From: a virus
Strand: one strand, 5' to 3'
DNA length: 30,447 nucleotides
IMG/VR virus record: IMGVR_UViG_3300025099_000091
Location: 1-30,447 of that record
Part shown: piece after piece, positions 1-8,347 of the stretch
Layout: each line of letters begins with the position of its first letter
Numbering within the stretch: the stretch's first letter is position 1
Made by a program: the position numbers and the translations under genes
Notes under the pieces: model-generated
What the model was told of the DNA's origin: nothing
Seen by the model: only the letters and a program-made list of their open reading frames with translations
Databases searched by the model: none

Positions 1-170
1 TTAGCACTGGTGTTATAGGAAGTTCTTTTACAAGTCTGTCCTCTAAAATCTCCATACCATTCTTCCCAGTCAGCAAAGCCTTCTGGTAAAGTTTCTGTAT
101 TGTCCTCATTAATACCAACAATGACTTCTGTCACTATGTTGTTATCGTTTATAAATGCGTAATGTGCCAT
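1..170 (-). CDS. Tail-associated hypothetical protein, cut by the left window edge
   Basis: I translated the reverse strand from the ATG at 170-168. It reads MAHYAFINDNNIVTEVIVG and stays open to base 1 (56 codons), so the C-terminus is missing. An AGGAG ribosome binding site lies 6-7 bases before the ATG. From memory, proteins starting MAH-x-A-x-(I/L)-N-x-N-N-I-V-T-E-V-I-V are common beside tail fibre genes in marine phages, where they are usually annotated hypothetical or tail-fibre associated. The G-x-T-C-K-R-T-S-Y-N-T stretch near the cut also fits that family. It follows the glycine-rich tail genes in the same direction, so it is probably the last or one of the last tail genes of the late unit. 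The family call is memory-based and the function is unknown. Confidence 0.8.
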   Translation of the reverse strand, partial: MAHYAFINDNNIVTEVIVGINEDNTETLPEGFADWEEWYGDFRGQTCKRTSYNTSA

Positions 171-225
171 ATCTATCTCCTATTATATCAGCTAAAACTG
201 ATTGTACCTGTGTTAATTCTTTTCA

Positions 226-1161
226 TTATGCAAAGCTCACTGTTCCTGTTCCTGCAGTAATTACTGTATATTTATCATCTCCAACTACTACATTTTTACT
301 GCTTGTTGTCATAGATGTTGTAAGGGTAAAATCACTTGGGTATCTTAGTATCACTACGCCACTATCTCCAGCAGTACCTGCATTACCACCACCACCTAGA
401 TTAACTGAACCTCTACCACCTTGGTCAGAACTACCTGTTCCTGCACCACCACCAGCTCTACTAACAGCAGAACCTGTAATTGATGAAGATAAAGGCAAAC
501 CACCACCATTTGGATTTTGTGTTGTACCAGCTCCACCTGCACCACCACCAGAACCAGAATAATTATCATTGTTTCTTACAGAACCAGAAAAACCTTGATT
601 AGTAGTTCCACCACCAGCACTACCACCTTGTCCACCTGCTCCACCACCAGAACCTCCAGGACCTCCAGACTCAGAGTTATTACCACCACTACCACCACCT
701 GTTGATATTACATCAGCAAAAGTTGTGTTGCTTCCTGCACCACCTCTGTTAGAACCAGAACCACCAGAACCTCCACCACCTATTGACACTGCATAGTTAA
801 CTCCTGTATCTCCTACTAATGGCATTTCACCACCTGTATTACCACCACCAGATGCTTCAGTAGAAAAAGAGTTTCTGTAACCACCAGCTCCACCTGCACC
901 ACCATAAGAACCTGCTCCTCCTCCACCACCACCTATTACTAGGTATTCTATTTTTAATATTGCAGCAGAACCAGTTTGACCCCAAGCAGAACCATTATAA
1001 AAAAATACTTTATTTTCTGTAGTGTTGTAAATCATATCTCCAGCAACAGAAGTCAGTGCATTCATACCAGTTGTATCGTATGACTTTAATCCAAGTGCAT
1101 TATCTATAGCTACATTGTTTGTATCATTTGTTGAAATCTTATTTGTTTTTAATTCACTCAT
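226..1161 (-). CDS. Glycine-rich tail tip/fibre protein (paralogue 3, 311 aa)
   Basis: About the first 60 residues form a module with LKSYDTTG, AGDMIYNTTENKV and FFYNGSAWG, shared with the two genes upstream. A short strand (ILKIEYLVIGGGGGGAGS) then leads into about 150 residues of Gly/Ser/Asn-rich sequence, followed by a beta-type end (GVVILRYPS ... GTVSFA). This layout matches the glycine-rich domain of phage tail tips and adhesins, where stacked polyglycine loops bind receptors; that is family knowledge, and the receptor role here is inference. The start codon overlaps the previous stop (TAATG), so translation is probably coupled. The C-terminus ends in the same TVSFA as the neighbouring paralogue. 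I am confident it is a tail protein and unsure which part of the tail. Confidence 0.85.
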   Translation of the reverse strand: MSELKTNKISTNDTNNVAIDNALGLKSYDTTGMNALTSVAGDMIYNTTENKVFFYNGSAWGQTGSAAILKIEYLVIGGGGGGAGSYGGAGGAGGYRNSFSTEASGGGNTGGEMPLVGDTGVNYAVSIGGGGSGGSGSNRGGAGSNTTFADVISTGGGSGGNNSESGGPGGSGGGAGGQGGSAGGGTTNQGFSGSVRNNDNYSGSGGGAGGAGTTQNPNGGGLPLSSSITGSAVSRAGGGAGTGSSDQGGRGSVNLGGGGNAGTAGDSGVVILRYPSDFTLTTSMTTSSKNVVVGDDKYTVITAGTGTVSFA

Positions 1162-2195
1162 TATGCAAAGCTCACTGTTCCACTTGTTTGTATTTCTACA
1201 TATTTTCTTGCACCAACTGTTTGTTCTCCAGCAGAACTAGATGCTCCACCATGAAACGAAATAGTTTTTGTTGAAGGGTAACTAAGTATTACTATACCAC
1301 TACCACCTGCACCAGCAGCAGAAGCATTACCATTACCTCCACCACCAGAACCAGTAAAAATTGTTCCTGCACCAGATTGTGCTGCACCACCACCACCAGA
1401 ACCACCATTACCAGTAGCTGTACCACCTTGTTTACCTCCACCACCTCCACCAGCTCTTGTGACTGGTGTGTTAGTTATTGTTGAAGCTACACCATTACCA
1501 CCATGACCAGCTTGACCAGCTGTAGCGTTACCACCATTAGCTCCTGCACCACCACCACCACCACCACCATAATATCCACTAGAACCATGTCCACCACCAC
1601 CAGCATAACCTTGATTTGCAGTACCAGCTTGACTAGAAGAAGAACCAGAACCAGAACCTCCACCAGAACCAACAGTTCCAGTAGGTGTTCCTGAAGGAGC
1701 AGCTCCACCACCTTTTAAAGAAGTTACAGTAGAAAAAACACTGTCATTTCCAGAAGGAGATTGACCTATAGCACTATTATCTGGAGCACCTCCAGCACCT
1801 ATAGTTACAGTTACATTAGTATTATCAGTAATAGTTAAAGCAGTTTCGCTAGAACCTCCACCACCAGAAGTTTCTGAATTGTAAGAAGAACGATAACCAC
1901 CAGCTCCTCCACCACCACCAGGAGCAACTTGACTATTACCAGCTCCTCCACCACCACCAGCGATTACTAAAAAATCTACAACTGTAACAAAAGTACTATC
2001 ACTTGTAGCAAACCAAGCTGTACCATTGTAATAATCTATTGTTCCTGTTTGAGAGTTGTATATTGTATCACCAGCTTGTGGGCTTGATAAACCATCTCTA
2101 CCTGCTGTGTCGTATGACTTTAGATTTAAAGCATCATCAATAGATACATTGTTAGTAGAGTATTTACCTATAGCGTTAGTTTCTAGTGTACTCAT
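1161..2195 (-). CDS. Glycine-rich tail tip/fibre protein (paralogue 2, 344 aa)
   Basis: Same architecture as the next gene. The N-terminal module has LNLKSYDTAGRDGL and AGDTIYNSQTG ... YYNGTAW. A strand ending VVDFLVIAGGGGGAG follows, then a Gly-rich core of about 190 residues, and a C-terminal beta section (GIVILSYPS ... KYVEIQTSGTVSFA). The DNA of the core is a run of GGT/GGA codons; 1549-1569 is seven uninterrupted CCA units on the plus strand. The gene starts in a TAATG overlap with the 64-residue gene upstream. It probably supplies a receptor-binding tip of the tail. Having two full paralogues in tandem suggests a duplicated adhesin with different host contacts. Family assignment is strong; specificity is unknown. 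Confidence 0.85.
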   Translation of the reverse strand: MSTLETNAIGKYSTNNVSIDDALNLKSYDTAGRDGLSSPQAGDTIYNSQTGTIDYYNGTAWFATSDSTFVTVVDFLVIAGGGGGAGNSQVAPGGGGGAGGYRSSYNSETSGGGGSSETALTITDNTNVTVTIGAGGAPDNSAIGQSPSGNDSVFSTVTSLKGGGAAPSGTPTGTVGSGGGSGSGSSSSQAGTANQGYAGGGGHGSSGYYGGGGGGGAGANGGNATAGQAGHGGNGVASTITNTPVTRAGGGGGGKQGGTATGNGGSGGGGAAQSGAGTIFTGSGGGGNGNASAAGAGGSGIVILSYPSTKTISFHGGASSSAGEQTVGARKYVEIQTSGTVSFA

Positions 2196-2389
2196 TATAA
2201 ATCATTCCAAGTAGTGCCATTATAAAACTGCACTTTATTATCTGTTTCGTTATATATCATATCTCCAGCAGCAGATGTCAAACCATTTCTTGCTGTTGTA
2301 TCATAAGACTTTAAATTTAAAGGCACTTGCATAGCAACATTATTGCCAGATGCAGTTGCAGATATTGTGTTTACTTTTACATTAGCCAT
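2195..2389 (-). CDS. Short tail protein made only of the shared N-terminal module (64 aa)
   Basis: The whole protein aligns with the first 60 or so residues of the two glycine-rich genes downstream (LNLKSYDTTARNGL, AGDMIYNETDNKV, FYNGTTWNDL) and stops where their glycine-rich part begins. It could be an attachment or capping unit that binds the same partner as the long proteins, or the remnant of a third adhesin that lost its body. There is no frameshifted Gly-rich tail behind it, because the next ATG overlaps its stop. No Shine-Dalgarno is visible: its ATG lies 2 bases after the fibre gene's stop, inside a GTTTAAACATG sequence, so translation probably depends on reinitiation. Confidence 0.75.
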   Translation of the reverse strand: MANVKVNTISATASGNNVAMQVPLNLKSYDTTARNGLTSAAGDMIYNETDNKVQFYNGTTWNDL

Positions 2390-2391
2390 GT

Positions 2392-4326
2392 TTAAACAAC
2401 TACCATTGTTCCATTGTTTGTAACTGTACCTGTGATTGTGATTGGTCCAGCTAAAACAGCTCCTTCATCTGTAGCAACTGTGTATGTTGCAGCTTGTGTT
2501 TGATGATGTCTAAATATACCACCACTAGTTGTAAGTGCTATACCACCAGCTTCCCAACTACCTACATCTGTACCACTGATGTCATAATCTAAACCTGTAC
2601 CATCTGTAATAGTTAAGTCTGATGTACCATCAATAAGTGCATTAGCAGAACCAGATGCTATCTGGTCTGGATTAACTTTGTAAACTGTACCATCTGTTAC
2701 ATCTTCCATAATTAAAAAGTCAGCAGCAGTATCTACTGTAACTCCTGTACCATCAGCTAAATTAGATGGGTCAACTGTAAGACTTGCATCTCCAGTAGTT
2801 TGACCACCTGATAAACCTGAATTAGCTGCTGTGTTTACTGCTGTAATATCTCCTGAACCTTTAGCATCTAATTGTGTTTGTATGTCTGATGTAACCCCAT
2901 CTAGTCTTTGAAACTCTGCATTACTTACTGAGCCATCTGCAATTTTAGAAGCATCAATAGCAGCAGCAGCTTTAATATTGGCATCTTCAATATTTGTTAT
3001 TGAGTTACCAGTACCATCTGCATCAATAGTTTTATTTGTAAATGTATCTGTAGATGAAGCTGTTACATCTCCAATCTTAGCATCTAACTGTGTCTGTATA
3101 TCAGAAGTAACACCATTTAATCTTTGAAACTCTGCGTTGCTAACACTTCCATCTGCAATTTTACTTGCATCTATTGCTGCAGCAGATTTGATATTAGCAT
3201 CTTCAATGTTTGTAATACTGTTTCCTGTGCCATCAGCATCTATTGTTTTGTTTGTTAAAGAATCTGTAGTAGATGCAGTTATAAATCCACTATCGTTTGT
3301 AAGAGTAGATACATTATCACTAGGTTGTGTAGCACTATCTGCCAAAGCACCTTGTGCTGATGTAGCTAATCCTGCTTCACTAGCTGTTTGATTTATAAAT
3401 TCACTTGTTCCATTGTCGTATGCTATTACTTCGTTATCTGCAACTGAAGTAATAGTTACATCATTTAGTTCTGCAAGAGTGTCTTTAGTCTCTACTTGTG
3501 CATCAACATAACTTTTTACAGCTTTAGCTGATGGTATTGTAGTATCAGTACCTGCAACAGAACTTATATCTGTATCTAATACACCTGACTTTAGGTTATC
3601 TACTTCAATGTTTTGTACTGTAGCTTCATCTGCATCTACAGTTATTGTATTGTTAGCACTATCTATTGTTTTATTAGTAAGTGTATCTGTAGAGCTTTCA
3701 GTAACAACTGTGCTATCAATATTTATTTCTACTTGATTGCCAGAACCTGCAGTCTGAATACCTGTGCCACCTGCAACAGTGAGTGTTTCAGTATCTAAAT
3801 CTATATTTAATGCACCACCACTATCTGCTTGAAAATCTAAATCTTGTGCAGTAACTGTATCGTCTACATATTTTTTAATTGATTGTTGTGTAGCAAGATG
3901 TGTAGCACTATCAGATGACATGTTATCTTCATCTTTTACTACACCAGTCGCAGTGTTTAAACTGCTACCATCTGTGTTTATAATCTTATCTACTCTGTCA
4001 TGGATGTCATCAAAGTGTTGTGCTTGTGCTGTTTGTCTAATCTTTGCACCAGCTGCATGAGTCCTTAATCCTCCACCACCAGTGTCAATGTTTCTAGTTA
4101 CTGTTAAAGTTGTGCCAGATATGTTCGTTACTTTTACATATTCTCTTTGACTATCGCTATCTGGGTCTAAAACTAAATACATTATTACAGCTCCAGATAT
4201 AGCTGTATTGCTACTATCTGTTGGTGCTGTATCTACTGATATAGTTATGCTACTTCCATCTGCAGTTAACGCACTTGTTATTGTGCTCTCATAACCATTA
4301 CTTAATTTACTTTCTTGTGCTGTCAT
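2392..4326 (-). CDS. Tail fibre protein with internal repeats (644 aa)
   Basis: Residues about 20-110 form a beta module (E-Y-V-K-V, ISGTTLTVTRN, LRTHAAGAKI) that resembles the middle of the 313-residue protein upstream in the operon. The centre is built of repeats with T-N-K-T-I-D, I-E-D-A-N-I-K, IDASKIADGSVSNAEFQRL and VTSDIQTQLDAK; two copies are nearly identical and one is diverged. The C-terminus (GGIFRHHQTQAATYTVATDEGAVLAGPITI ending VTNNGTMVVV, here split) is a typical fibre end of marine phages. It likely forms a trimeric fibre or links the tail to the tip proteins encoded next. Its start follows the upstream stop by a few bases. The fibre role is well supported by composition and position. 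Confidence 0.85.
   Translation of the reverse strand: MTAQESKLSNGYESTITSALTADGSSITISVDTAPTDSSNTAISGAVIMYLVLDPDSDSQREYVKVTNISGTTLTVTRNIDTGGGGLRTHAAGAKIRQTAQAQHFDDIHDRVDKIINTDGSSLNTATGVVKDEDNMSSDSATHLATQQSIKKYVDDTVTAQDLDFQADSGGALNIDLDTETLTVAGGTGIQTAGSGNQVEINIDSTVVTESSTDTLTNKTIDSANNTITVDADEATVQNIEVDNLKSGVLDTDISSVAGTDTTIPSAKAVKSYVDAQVETKDTLAELNDVTITSVADNEVIAYDNGTSEFINQTASEAGLATSAQGALADSATQPSDNVSTLTNDSGFITASTTDSLTNKTIDADGTGNSITNIEDANIKSAAAIDASKIADGSVSNAEFQRLNGVTSDIQTQLDAKIGDVTASSTDTFTNKTIDADGTGNSITNIEDANIKAAAAIDASKIADGSVSNAEFQRLDGVTSDIQTQLDAKGSGDITAVNTAANSGLSGGQTTGDASLTVDPSNLADGTGVTVDTAADFLIMEDVTDGTVYKVNPDQIASGSANALIDGTSDLTITDGTGLDYDISGTDVGSWEAGGIALTTSGGIFRHHQTQAATYTVATDEGAVLAGPITITGTVTNNGTMVVV
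2862..3258 (-). repeat. Tandem repeat within the tail fibre gene (two copies of about 60 codons)
   Basis: Copy A (about 3258-3070) and copy B (about 3042-2862) encode nearly the same peptide, from TNKTIDADGTGNSITNIEDA to TSDIQTQLDAK. I see only two substitutions in the core (S to A after NIK, and N to D in RLNG/RLDG). The DNA copies differ at many third codon positions. Limits are approximate. Confidence 0.8.
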
Positions 4327-4327
4327 A

Positions 4328-6301
4328 TTATCCTAATCTTACTACTCCTAATGTTCCAATTCCTGCTGTATTTGTAAATTGTGATATAACATCTTCTGCT
4401 CTAACACCTCTTATTCTAACAGTACAATATTGTGTTACAGAACCTATATTAGCATCATTTATCACAGGATAGGCAACACTTTCAACAACTCCTCTAATAG
4501 TTTCTTGTGGGTCAAACAGTTGTAAGGTAACACTGTCACCTTCTTTTTGTTTAAGCTCTTGATATACTGCTTCTCCTAAGTTTCTTACTTTTAATTTTTT
4601 TCTATTTGGTCTTTCTATTTGGTCAGAAATATTTACAGGTATATCTACTACCACTAACTGTGGTCTAGGTAATGCCCTAGCAGATATACTTCTAAATACT
4701 GGTGTACCTGTAAAATCATCTGTAGCTTGTATCACTACTTTCATGTTTAGGTATCTTGCGTTTCTGTTAATCTGTACTTCTTCTCCACCAAATCCTTGTG
4801 TGCTATCATTTGATAGCTCCCAGTTACCACTGTCTGGGTTGTCTATATTACCTTCTCTTGTAGAAATAAAACATTGTACTCTTCTGGTATCTACTATCTC
4901 ATCATGTTCAATAGTTGTACCAACCCATTGTTTAACTTCTGATGTAAAGAAGTCTATGTTAGGAAGTATGATGTACCCAGTATCTTCATATAAATTTGTT
5001 TCTTTATATACATCAGAACCTGATACAACAACAATAAACTTCCCATTAGTATTTGTTATACCTTCAACGAAACCTGCAGTAGTAGTTATTTTTAAATCTC
5101 TAGCTATAGATGCTGTTGGTAAATAATATCTCCATAAAAATGTTTCTGTAGGACTCTCTGCTATTCCTGTGTACACACTATCTCTTGATGCAAACATAAA
5201 CTTAGGTGTTGTATCAATATTATCTATAGTCCATTCTTTAACTAATTGTCTATTAGCTATTACATAAAGGTTGTCTGCAGTAACAAGTTCTGCTCTATAG
5301 AACCTACCTACATTTCTACTAAATTCTTTTGTTCCAAAAAATACCTGACCTTCTGTTGCAGTTATACAATGTACTTCTTCAAATGGTATGTTTGTTTGAC
5401 CAAACAATGTCATTGTTCCAGTTACATCTTTTATAGAGTATATATCTCCATTAGTAGAAGCTGCTAGTACAACTGCACCTGCGTCTACTACTTGTGATAT
5501 GTGGTGGCTGTCTTCAAATGTAACTATTGCATCTGCATCTTGTAAGTCTGAAGATGTCCAAGTTTGTTGAAATGGTGTTATACCCCATAATAATTCTACT
5601 GTTCCATTATCTCCAGATATAAACAACTGACCTTTTGCAAACCATATACCAGTAAGACCAGCAGAACTTGCTTGTGCTGTGGTCAATGTACTCCAAGAAC
5701 TACCATCATATTTAATTAACTGAGACCCTGTTGTACCACTTGCTGTAGTTAAGTATATTTCATTACCAACTGCTGCTATACCAGTAAAGTTATCTGTTGC
5801 TCCATTAGTACCTGCTGCAATAGGATTCCAACTATCTCCATTGTCAGAGCTTTCATATACAGTTGTAGCATCTGTTACATATAACTTACCATTTGTAAGT
5901 TGTGCAAGATAGTTATTGGTACTACTAAAGCTAATATTTTTTGTTGCTGTCTGATAAAGTAAATGCACATTGTAAGAGCTATCCTCATCTCCATGAAAAA
6001 CATCTACGCCCTTACTATCAAAAAACCTAGTAACATCTTTCTCTGCATTGTTTCTTTTATGTGCATAATCTAAACCTTGACCACCAGAAAAATCACCACG
6101 AGAAAATATTTGTCCTATGTTAGTAGTTATATCTTCTGGGTTCTGTCTTAAATCTATTTGTTGATTAGGGAACTCTGCAGTACTTATTGTTAATGGTCTG
6201 TCATTAGATATAGCAGTTCTAAATAATAGATTATCTAGTCTAAACCCATAACCTTTTCTTTGTGGGTTTGTTACATCTGCAGTGGTTGGTACTCTAGGCA
6301 C
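4328..6301 (-). CDS. Beta-propeller-like tail protein, possible nozzle/hub (657 aa)
   Basis: The start is a GTG (MPRVPTTADV) whose first bases overlap the previous stop (GTGCCTAG). Residues about 120-420 are a series of short beta motifs with alternating hydrophobic strands (NGKLYVTD, GNEIYLTT, KGQLFISG, VVLAASTNGDIYSI, GQVFFGT), as in propellers. An Asp-box S-S-D-N-G-D-S-W sits at 151-158. The C-terminal 200 residues look like a beta domain that could bind the tail or fibres (EEVQINRNARYLNMKVVIQA and following). Nozzle proteins of short-tailed phages such as T7 and P22 contain propellers and sit at the same place in the operon, between head-tail genes and fibres. This is an inference from architecture; no specific family was recognised. 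Confidence 0.65.
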   Translation of the reverse strand: MPRVPTTADVTNPQRKGYGFRLDNLLFRTAISNDRPLTISTAEFPNQQIDLRQNPEDITTNIGQIFSRGDFSGGQGLDYAHKRNNAEKDVTRFFDSKGVDVFHGDEDSSYNVHLLYQTATKNISFSSTNNYLAQLTNGKLYVTDATTVYESSDNGDSWNPIAAGTNGATDNFTGIAAVGNEIYLTTASGTTGSQLIKYDGSSWSTLTTAQASSAGLTGIWFAKGQLFISGDNGTVELLWGITPFQQTWTSSDLQDADAIVTFEDSHHISQVVDAGAVVLAASTNGDIYSIKDVTGTMTLFGQTNIPFEEVHCITATEGQVFFGTKEFSRNVGRFYRAELVTADNLYVIANRQLVKEWTIDNIDTTPKFMFASRDSVYTGIAESPTETFLWRYYLPTASIARDLKITTTAGFVEGITNTNGKFIVVVSGSDVYKETNLYEDTGYIILPNIDFFTSEVKQWVGTTIEHDEIVDTRRVQCFISTREGNIDNPDSGNWELSNDSTQGFGGEEVQINRNARYLNMKVVIQATDDFTGTPVFRSISARALPRPQLVVVDIPVNISDQIERPNRKKLKVRNLGEAVYQELKQKEGDSVTLQLFDPQETIRGVVESVAYPVINDANIGSVTQYCTVRIRGVRAEDVISQFTNTAGIGTLGVVRLG

Positions 6302-7235
6302 TAGGATATACCACGCTGTTTAAACTAACTGGCTCTGGGTACCTTGCTCTCAAATCTTTTCTTGCTTGTTGTATTAATATTTGTTGATACTGCAACAAGG
6401 AGTTTCTTATACTTGTAGAAGAACCAACAGGATACACACTAGCTTGTATAGAGTCTGATATATATTCTGTGGTTGCTGCAGGTATATCTTTACCTGCAAT
6501 CATTTGAGCAGCAACACCTGCCATAATAATTGGTTCGTATTCTGTTTCTAATCCTATGTCTGATAAGGTACTTTGTTCGTTAGTTACTTCACCAAATTTT
6601 TTTCTAAAAGTACAATGTACATTTACTCCACTAGCTATCCCAGAAAACTGTACTACTTTACCTGTAGATGTTACAGTTGTTGGCACATCAATAAGCTCTA
6701 TTGATACACCTCTAAATTGTATAGATGTTTGGTCTCCAGATATAGATGTATATTGTGATACTGCTTTAAGTGGTGCAACTATTCTACTGTCATCAGCACC
6801 AGTTAACGCAACATACCCACTAGCACTTGTAATGGTTTGGGATTCCACTGCAAATAATGTAGGGTATAAATTTTCTATTTGGTCTTTGACTGCATTAAAA
6901 ACATTAAGTCTTATAAAAGGTGGGTTGATTTTTATTAAATCTGTCTCAGCATGTGTCGTTGCTGTTGTTCCCCTTGCACCTCTTTTAACAGTTAAGGTTT
7001 CGTCTGCTGTATTCAATGATAGAACTAACATAAGTTCTTGATTTATTTCTATGAATGCTCCTGAACCCATAGCATCTTCTTCTTCAGTTGTAAGAAAATC
7101 AGATTCATAAGCCACAGTTGTTGTAGTCGTATCTGTGATTGCTGTTCTTAAATTAGAAAATGACTGTATGTCATCATTGGGTTCTAAATATTCTCTGTAA
7201 ACTCTATCTACTAGGTTGCCTATAGTGCTACTCAT
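6294..7235 (-). CDS. Head-tail adaptor or tail protein (313 aa)
   Basis: It is encoded directly after the capsid gene. The N-terminus is helical (IGNLVDRVYREYLEP). At about 55-105 a beta module follows (GAFIEINQELMLVLSLN, TLTVKRGARGT, TH...DLIKINPP) resembling the first domain of the fibre protein. A helical section (NVFNAVKDQIENLYP) and a C-terminal helical region (LLQYQQILIQQARKDLRARYP) come next. Capsid-adjacent genes of this size often encode connector or adaptor proteins; that is context, not proof. No good Shine-Dalgarno precedes the ATG, and a strong hairpin lies just upstream, so expression should be lower than that of the capsid. The last codons overlap the GTG of the next gene by 8 bases. 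Confidence 0.6.
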   Translation of the reverse strand: MSSTIGNLVDRVYREYLEPNDDIQSFSNLRTAITDTTTTTVAYESDFLTTEEEDAMGSGAFIEINQELMLVLSLNTADETLTVKRGARGTTATTHAETDLIKINPPFIRLNVFNAVKDQIENLYPTLFAVESQTITSASGYVALTGADDSRIVAPLKAVSQYTSISGDQTSIQFRGVSIELIDVPTTVTSTGKVVQFSGIASGVNVHCTFRKKFGEVTNEQSTLSDIGLETEYEPIIMAGVAAQMIAGKDIPAATTEYISDSIQASVYPVGSSTSIRNSLLQYQQILIQQARKDLRARYPEPVSLNSVVYPSA

Positions 7236-7251
7236 AATTATAAATTCTAAC

Positions 7252-7290
7252 AGAACTTAGGACAGTGTGGTGGCACTGTCCATAAGTCCT
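7252..7290 (-). terminator. Strong hairpin after the major capsid gene
   Basis: Two stacked stems: GGACAGTG (7260-7267) pairs with CACTGTCC (7274-7281) around the loop TGGTGG. The outer arms AGAACTTA (7252-7259) and TAAGTCCT (7283-7290) pair with one G-U type mismatch and one bulged base. That gives about 16 pairs 15 bases after the capsid stop. There is no clean U-run after it on the minus strand, so it may be a partial terminator, an RNase processing site or a 3' stabiliser. It would uncouple abundant capsid mRNA from the tail genes. Confidence 0.7.
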
Positions 7291-7304
7291 AATTAAATTA
7301 TCTT

Positions 7305-8303
7305 TTAGATAACTCCTGTAATAACGCCATGGTATTCTGCTGGACCTTTGTCCAAGCCAATTTCCATGTAAACACGCTTTGATATTGCTGCTGCATCATC
7401 ATTGTCTGTATCCTCTACGAATACTGCACCCTTACCTGGGATGTTTAAGAAACAAACATCAAGGTAGGATAAGTCAAGGACGAATGCTTTAGAAGCTGGA
7501 ACGAATTCGTTCACAACTAATCCAATGTTACCAAATGGTGTGATGATACTATCAATATCAACACCAGCGACATTTCTGTCTCTTGGTAATACTGCCATTT
7601 GAGCATTTCCAGAAGCTGCTAGTCCTTGGTTTAAGTCAAGGATAGAGCCTGGTCTTGCAAAAAGAACAGGGTTTTGCATTGGTGCACCATTATCGTACAT
7701 AGCTTTAAGTATCTCTGCTACTGCATCAAAATCTAATGCTGTGTCTGCAGATGAAACTTGGTTATCAAATGTAGATGAACCATTACCTGATGCTACCCAT
7801 TCGTCAATGCCACGCATTTCCCTTGGGTTGCCATCTGTTCCATCATTGAAAGTAGCATTAAAGAATTCGTACTCAACTTCTCTTGCGATTTTGCTAAGTA
7901 GTTCTTCAATTTGAAATGCCATTTCATCATTGATTGGGTTTGAACCTTCAAAAGCTGCTGTTCCAGATTCCATAGCTTGGGAGTTCAAATATCCTGTTGA
8001 ACCTAGAGCTGAGTATGTTAATTTCACACCCTGATTCCAGATTTGTACACAGTCTATTGCTGAACTTCTGCTTCTACCAAAATATGCTGGAGTTCCACCT
8101 TCTGCAACTGCTGTATAGCTGTTGACTGTAGGTGTATCCACTTTTTGGGTTTGGAATACTGGAGAACTAAGAAGTTTACCACCTGTTAAACCACCCACCA
8201 TGGATAGTAAAGGTGTTCTTCTTGCACCAACTTTAAATAGTTCACCTGTAAAGTTGTTAATCTCAGCTACTGAGATTGGGTCTGGTGAGCCTATAGCTGC
8301 CAT
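7305..8303 (-). CDS. Major capsid protein (332 aa)
   Basis: It forms the capsid shell. Length, position after a scaffold-like gene, strong Shine-Dalgarno (TTAGGAG, 7 bases before ATG) and the composition support this. Sequence traits include PISVAEINNFTGELFKVGARRTPLL near the N-terminus (split here: PISVAEINNF, then GARRTPLLSMVGGLTGGK), GTPAYFGRSR, an acidic helix with EELLSKIAREVEYEFFNATF, and DNDDAAAISKRVYMEIGLD near the C-terminus. These resemble the HK97-fold group typified by phage SU10 capsids; the subfamily call is from memory. There is no sign of an N-terminal protease domain. It contains two cysteines, unlike the internal virion block. The gene is isolated by hairpins on both sides and by its own upstream promoter candidate, as expected for the most abundant protein. 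Confidence 0.88.
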   Translation of the reverse strand: MAAIGSPDPISVAEINNFTGELFKVGARRTPLLSMVGGLTGGKLLSSPVFQTQKVDTPTVNSYTAVAEGGTPAYFGRSRSSAIDCVQIWNQGVKLTYSALGSTGYLNSQAMESGTAAFEGSNPINDEMAFQIEELLSKIAREVEYEFFNATFNDGTDGNPREMRGIDEWVASGNGSSTFDNQVSSADTALDFDAVAEILKAMYDNGAPMQNPVLFARPGSILDLNQGLAASGNAQMAVLPRDRNVAGVDIDSIITPFGNIGLVVNEFVPASKAFVLDLSYLDVCFLNIPGKGAVFVEDTDNDDAAAISKRVYMEIGLDKGPAEYHGVITGVI

Positions 8304-8325
8304 TTTATTCTCCTAATAAATTTTA

Positions 8326-8346
8326 TCTAGGAGCTTTTCTCCTAGA
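8326..8346 (-). promoter_or_regulatory. Intercistronic hairpin before the capsid ribosome binding site
   Basis: TCTAGGAG (8326-8333) and CTCCTAGA (8339-8346) form a perfect 8-pair stem with a 5-base loop, just after the scaffold stop and before the capsid Shine-Dalgarno AGGAG. The CTCCTA arm could alternatively pair with that Shine-Dalgarno, so the hairpin may tune scaffold-to-capsid ratio or mark an mRNA cleavage site. No U-run follows. Confidence 0.65.
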
Positions 8347-8347
8347 C

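Noticed and set aside
182-190. A third TGATATAAT on the minus strand, before the left-edge gene
   Set aside because: The -10 element would sit only 11 bases before the ATG, so the ribosome binding site would be mostly outside the mRNA. Probably chance.
155-705. Long Pro- and Thr-rich open frames opposite the glycine-rich genes
   Set aside because: They are mirror images of GGT/GGA-rich coding DNA and have no ribosome binding sites.
1549-1569. CCA repeat as a CRISPR or minisatellite locus
   Set aside because: It is a glycine codon tract in a tail gene, with no spacers.
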